Part shown: positions 24,071 through 27,623 of the stretch, one piece after another
How the letters are laid out: each line of letters begins with the position of its first letter
How positions within the stretch are numbered: position 1 is the first letter of the stretch
From: Rhodocyclaceae bacterium UBA2250
Lineage (GTDB): Bacteria > Pseudomonadota > Gammaproteobacteria > Burkholderiales > Rhodocyclaceae
Length of the DNA stretch: 27,623 nt
Direction of reading: 5' to 3'
Assembly: GCA_002347285.1 (NCBI GenBank)
Contig: DDXW01000023.1
Location: 1-27,623, forward strand
The notes under the pieces: model-generated
Told to the model about the DNA's origin: nothing
Databases searched by the model: none
Seen by the model: only the letters and a program-made list of their open reading frames with translations
Translations under genes and position numbers: made by a program

Positions 24071-25336
24071 TCAGCCGCATGATGCCGCTCTCGACTCCCG
24101 CCGATCCAGAACCGCGTGGTAGCGATCCTCGAGCATGTCGACAAGCGCCTCGTAATTCCGGTTCGACCTAACGTAGTCGACGCCATTCCGCGCCATGCCT
24201 TCGGCGAGTTCCCGGTCAGACAACAGACGATCGATTGCCTCGGCAAAAGCCTCGGGGGTGCTCGGTACGGCGATGCCGGCGCCGCTCTCCCGCAGCACCT
24301 GTACCTGATCCGGGTGATCGTTGGCGACGACGGGCCGGTTCCACGCCAGATATTCGAGCACCTTTGTCGGAGTGCCGACATCGAGAATCGGGTGCGGCCT
24401 TATATACGAAACGCACACGTCGGCCGCCCTGATGTAGCCCCAGGCCTGCGTCATCGGCAGGAAGCCCGTGAACAGCACCCGGGGAGCCACACCGGACTTG
24501 CCCGCCTCTTCCGCGAGATGTTGCATCTGCTCGTCATCGGCCCCACCCACGAGTACCAGCAAGGCATCGGGCCACTTGTCGAGCAGAAGCTTCGTCGCCT
24601 GAAAAAGGAACTCGATCTTCCGTTCCGCAACGAGCGTCCCGACATAAACGATCGGCCGGGCGCCGCGCAGTCGCACGTCGTCACTCGGCTTGATTTCTTC
24701 GGGAGATATGCGCGACAGCAGGATGCCCATCGGCACGGGAGTCATCTTGTCGGACTGGATGCCCTTGGCCGCGACGGCTTCCAGCATTTTCTGGCTTTGC
24801 ACGAACACATGATCGGCGCAGGGAAGAATGATTTTGTAAAGCGCCAGGGCCGACGCATGGCCACGCAACAGGTAGGCAACCTTCTTGAAGGCCGACAGAT
24901 TTGCGGCCTCTTCCTTCGCCCGGTTAAGGTCAGCTTCCGGATACGGGAACGACATCCAATAGAAAAACGGCAACCCCTTGATCTTGGCGATCGCCAGGGC
25001 CAGCAGCGCGGCAAGGAACCTGTCGCGCACCTGCACGAAGTCATAACCATTGACCGCTACCAATCTGATCATTCTCAGGTCATTGAGAAAGAGCAGGCAG
25101 GCGTTGAGCAGCTTGCCTCCGCCGCGCGCCGATGTGGCAGCGCCGAGAAAGACGCGTTCGTTATCGCTGCTCCGGATCACGCGTGAATGCGCAGGTGTTT
25201 CCGACTGCATTACCCAATCGATGGCGTGACCGCGGCTTGCCATACCTCGCGAAAACAGATCGGTGACGTCAACCCGGTAGGCTGGGTAGTTTTCCCTGGT
25301 GGAAAACAAGAACCGGAGCCGATTCTGTGTGCTCAT
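24071..25336 (-). CDS. GT4-like glycosyltransferase
   Basis: The 421-aa GT-B enzyme has an acceptor domain beginning LRFLFSTRENYPAYRVDVTDLFSRGM and a donor domain with IVYVGTLVAERKIEFLF, RVLFTGFLPMTQAWGYIRAADVCVSYI and DVGTPTKVLEYLAWNRPVVAND. The canonical E-x7-E is replaced by the PTKVLEYL pattern common in EPS enzymes. It should act in the cytoplasm on the lipid-linked repeat unit; the sugar is unknown. ATG 25336 overlaps the stop of the upstream polymerase gene by 4 nt (ATGA). Confidence 0.9.
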   Translation of the reverse strand: MSTQNRLRFLFSTRENYPAYRVDVTDLFSRGMASRGHAIDWVMQSETPAHSRVIRSSDNERVFLGAATSARGGGKLLNACLLFLNDLRMIRLVAVNGYDFVQVRDRFLAALLALAIAKIKGLPFFYWMSFPYPEADLNRAKEEAANLSAFKKVAYLLRGHASALALYKIILPCADHVFVQSQKMLEAVAAKGIQSDKMTPVPMGILLSRISPEEIKPSDDVRLRGARPIVYVGTLVAERKIEFLFQATKLLLDKWPDALLVLVGGADDEQMQHLAEEAGKSGVAPRVLFTGFLPMTQAWGYIRAADVCVSYIRPHPILDVGTPTKVLEYLAWNRPVVANDHPDQVQVLRESGAGIAVPSTPEAFAEAIDRLLSDRELAEGMARNGVDYVRSNRNYEALVDMLEDRYHAVLDRRESRAASCG

Positions 25337-26832
25337 CGGCTACCCACCGTCTGCCGATTCAGCCAGCCCAACAACCCGAACGAGGCCATGACCATGAACA
25401 TCATCGGCGCCGCGTACGGAATGTCGTTCCGGTACGGGATCGATACCAGGTACAGCATGAAGGAGACCTGGAGCGTATTGGCGATCGATTTGTGCATGGG
25501 ATTGGCCAGTTTCTCCGCGAGTCGCCGCGCCGCTGAATAACCCGCCAGCAACATGCCTATAACGGCGCCCGTGCCGATCAAGCCAACCTCCCACAACAGG
25601 AGCGACAGCCCCGTCAGGTCGATATGCATCGGAAAATGCTGCCGTGCCGCATGGCCGAGCGCCAGCCCTTGTGTTCTGGATGATCCGATGCCGTGCCCTG
25701 CCAGAACGGCCAATGCGTCGGGTGTCCCTTGCCTGAGCCAGAATTCGACCGCTTCGCGGCGTGACATGTATCCGAACCGGTGCTGGATGCCACCGAGCTT
25801 CTCCTCAAAGCTGTAGCTGAACAGCTTTTCGATGCGTGTCGAGAGATCATCCTTCCTGCCAGACCAGTGCAGCTTGTTGTATGCGAACAGAAGCGTAGCG
25901 GTTACCGCGACTGTGCCGACCGCCAGCGCAAGAAAGGCCACCGGCCTCTGCTTGAACTCGCCCCCATAGATGATCATCAGTGCGAGCGGGAGATAGACAA
26001 AGATCGCCTTTACTTCCGTAAGCAGAACCGGGACGGCAAGAACGGCGAGATACAGCGACAGCCTTTTCCTGCTCAGCAGATTTTCTCTGTAGCTAATGAG
26101 CAACCCCGAGAGCAAGAGGATCAGGAACAACACCAGGACTGACGATAGCCCTCCCGCATCAAGACTGCCGGGGAATGTTCCTACGATCGCATCGGAAGCT
26201 TCCGTCGTGTCACCGATGTTCGCGGCAAGCCGCTTTCCGCGCACGAATATGTATTGATAGATCGCAGGCAGCCATTGAATCAGGCCAATTGCCAGGATAT
26301 AGGCGAGCCATTTGCGGATGTTTTTTTCATCGATCGGCGCGATCGCGAGAAAAGCCCAAAGACCGCCGAACAACACGAAGCTCTTGATCGCCGCGATGAC
26401 CTCGAAGCCCGATCCATGATTGACGGCGGTAGACAGGAATGCAGCCAACAGGAAGACAACCAGCGGAGGCACAACCAAAGACCGCACCACAGTCGCGTGT
26501 GTTTTCCTATCCGCGACAGCCAAGGCTGCCAGTGCCGGAATGAACAACGACCCAGCCAGCAGATAGGCTGCCCAATCCAGCCGAGCGCCAAGGCGCGGGA
26601 GGAAATACTGAATAGGTCCGGCAAGCAGGAACGTCAGTGTCGTCGCCAGCCAGAGACCCGCGATTGGCGCCGCCAAGAGGGCAACCGACGCAACGAGCCC
26701 AAAGACGGCCACGGTGAAAAGTGGTTGCGATAGCCCGATTACTGCCCCGAACAGCACTGCGACCAGCAGCGTGGACGAGACAGCGGCAACTACGCCAGCC
26801 TCGGGAGGGGAGTACGATGGGATGCGGATCAT
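25333..26832 (-). CDS. O-antigen ligase/polymerase-like membrane protein (Wzy-type)
   Basis: The 499-aa protein has about eleven hydrophobic helices and a large periplasmic loop between the late helices (about 335-425), holding RFGYMSRREAVEFWLRQG and AGHGIGSSRTQG, as in Wzy/WaaL-type proteins. It probably polymerises flipped repeat units. It lies directly after epsI with a 6-nt gap, and its ATG shows only a poor Shine-Dalgarno, so coupling to epsI translation is likely. In exosortase EPS loci a protein of this type is a standard member. A WaaL-like ligase role cannot be excluded from sequence. Confidence 0.85.
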   Translation of the reverse strand: MIRIPSYSPPEAGVVAAVSSTLLVAVLFGAVIGLSQPLFTVAVFGLVASVALLAAPIAGLWLATTLTFLLAGPIQYFLPRLGARLDWAAYLLAGSLFIPALAALAVADRKTHATVVRSLVVPPLVVFLLAAFLSTAVNHGSGFEVIAAIKSFVLFGGLWAFLAIAPIDEKNIRKWLAYILAIGLIQWLPAIYQYIFVRGKRLAANIGDTTEASDAIVGTFPGSLDAGGLSSVLVLFLILLLSGLLISYRENLLSRKRLSLYLAVLAVPVLLTEVKAIFVYLPLALMIIYGGEFKQRPVAFLALAVGTVAVTATLLFAYNKLHWSGRKDDLSTRIEKLFSYSFEEKLGGIQHRFGYMSRREAVEFWLRQGTPDALAVLAGHGIGSSRTQGLALGHAARQHFPMHIDLTGLSLLLWEVGLIGTGAVIGMLLAGYSAARRLAEKLANPMHKSIANTLQVSFMLYLVSIPYRNDIPYAAPMMFMVMASFGLLGWLNRQTVGSR

Positions 26833-26838
26833 GCCGGG

Positions 26839-27528
26839 TCAACCCGCCCCGATCAGCCGCCAGCGATTTTCGGGGGATATTGCCTTTACCAAGGCATCTG
26901 TGAATTCCCTGTGAACTTCATAGGCCTCCTGCTCATCCACAAACAGGCTGGATATCCGGATGAGGATGCCGTCCGGAATCTCGCCGCGCAGTGCATAACG
27001 CAGCTTGACCTTCTTGATTTCGAAGTCCGATAACGCAACCTGGTCGCCAATGACCATCCAGTAGGTGATCGGCTCGTTCCTGCGGTTCAGTCTCGCGACA
27101 AGATTGACTACAGGAAATGCGCTGGATGCAGTGGTTAGCCTGGATGTCGTGTTATTGACGATCTGGAAGCCTTGACCAGCGTAGCAGCCCTCGGGACGAT
27201 GCAGTTTGAAGCTATCGCTTTGGTCGCCGCCGTACGCGATCGACAGCATGATGCGCTGGCCACGGCTGTTGATATACGAACGTGCGAGCGTTTGGTTGTA
27301 TATCTTGTCAATCGCGGCCTGAACATCCGGTGCCGGCAGTATCAGCGGGAGCGAATCATCGATCCGCCACTCCCCGAATGTCTTTGGCACAAGCGTTTCG
27401 AGATCAAACTTTGGCCCCTGCTCGGCCAGCCTGATCGTCGGTCTGAGCACCACGGCCAGCGCCGTCGCCGCGAACATCAGCGCGGCGAGGACGATGCTGG
27501 TGCGCAGCAGCGGCGTTTTCGCATTCAT
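26839..27528 (-). CDS. epsI: Exosortase-associated EpsI-family protein
   Basis: The 229-aa protein has one N-terminal membrane helix (about 9-29) and a periplasmic domain. The EpsI signature is clear: LVPKTFGEWRIDD near the start, IAYGGDQSDSFKLHRPEGCYAGQGF (C115) in the middle, and YWMVIGDQVALSDFEIKKVKLRYALRG later. EpsI proteins are encoded beside, or fused to, exosortases and are needed for exopolysaccharide production in characterised systems. The ATG at 27528 has GAGG 7 nt upstream, and that GAGG belongs to a copy of the 24-bp repeat. The gene upstream, cut by the window edge, would be the expected place for the exosortase. Confidence 0.92.
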   Translation of the reverse strand: MNAKTPLLRTSIVLAALMFAATALAVVLRPTIRLAEQGPKFDLETLVPKTFGEWRIDDSLPLILPAPDVQAAIDKIYNQTLARSYINSRGQRIMLSIAYGGDQSDSFKLHRPEGCYAGQGFQIVNNTTSRLTTASSAFPVVNLVARLNRRNEPITYWMVIGDQVALSDFEIKKVKLRYALRGEIPDGILIRISSLFVDEQEAYEVHREFTDALVKAISPENRWRLIGAG

Positions 27529-27530
27529 TG

Positions 27531-27554
27531 CGCCGCCTCGCCAGCGCCGAGTTT
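27531..27554 (-). repeat. 24-bp dispersed repeat, copy 6 (supplies the epsI ribosome-binding site)
   Basis: It matches the consensus at 23 of 24 positions (T for C on the minus strand). It fills most of the gap between the upstream gene's stop and the epsI ATG. Its GAGG at 27536-27539 is correctly spaced as the epsI Shine-Dalgarno. Confidence 0.85.
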
Positions 27555-27559
27555 TCGCG

Positions 27560-27623
27560 TCACGGCAGCTTCTCCAGGTTGCGCAGGTAGTCGGCGAATT
27601 CCGCGCCGACTTCGGCGTGGCGC
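27560..27623 (-). CDS. 3' end of an unidentified gene upstream of epsI
   Basis: Only the last 20 codons and a TGA are in the window, ending RHAEVGAEFADYLRNLEKLP. The gene is on the same strand as epsI, 31 nt upstream. By synteny it could be the exosortase or another EPS biosynthesis gene, but the visible tail is hydrophilic and too short to identify. Confidence 0.6.
   Translation of the reverse strand, partial: RHAEVGAEFADYLRNLEKLP

Noticed and set aside
24061..24381. N-terminal extension of the flippase
   Set aside because: It overlaps the upstream glycosyltransferase, and the extra 107 residues are basic and not membrane-like.

Overview
The window is high-GC (mostly in the mid-60s percent by eye) with dense, short-gapped genes. 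It looks like a betaproteobacterial chromosome, most likely Rhodocyclaceae or a near relative. The basis is a ubiG gene next to an OmpA-type gene, a fabI/ppiD neighbourhood, and an exosortase-type (EpsI, PEP-CTERM) exopolysaccharide locus. The genus assignment is inference. No rRNA, tRNA, CRISPR array, insertion sequence or phage gene was seen.

Region 1 (1-6112) is mostly housekeeping: the 3' end of an OmpA-family gene with a clear terminator, ubiG (ubiquinone), an oligopeptide-type substrate-binding lipoprotein, fabI (fatty acid elongation) and ppiD (periplasmic folding). Region 2 (6113-11074) holds a DHH phosphoesterase that is a duplicate of one further along and still carries the tail of its old neighbour, a GGDEF/EAL protein, a Yip1-family membrane gene interrupted by an in-frame amber codon, and a PhoB-type response regulator.

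Region 3 (27623 down to 11120) is a 16.5-kb run with every gene on the minus strand. In transcription order it encodes an unidentified partial gene, EpsI, an O-antigen ligase/polymerase-like protein, a GT4 glycosyltransferase, a flippase, a second glycosyltransferase, a sulfotransferase, a secreted hydrolase-like protein, a methyltransferase, two more GT4 enzymes, a VanZ-like protein, a fused ATP-sulfurylase-like/APS kinase protein, a second DHH phosphoesterase and two PEP-CTERM proteins. Many junctions overlap by 1 or 4 nt. Read together, these genes suggest a sulfated exopolysaccharide made alongside exosortase cargo: APS kinase makes PAPS, the sulfotransferase uses it, and the DHH enzyme may clear the PAP by-product. 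The ATP-sulfurylase domain of the fusion has lost its catalytic motifs. The interior of the locus (about 20.6-23.1 kb) drops to near 40% GC in places, which suggests an acquired sugar cassette.

A 24-bp repeat occurs six times, always in the minus orientation. Four copies sit directly behind minus-strand stop codons and two lie inside genes, read in different frames. One copy appears to supply the ribosome-binding site of epsI. This repeat and the sulfation module are the most interesting items in the window.
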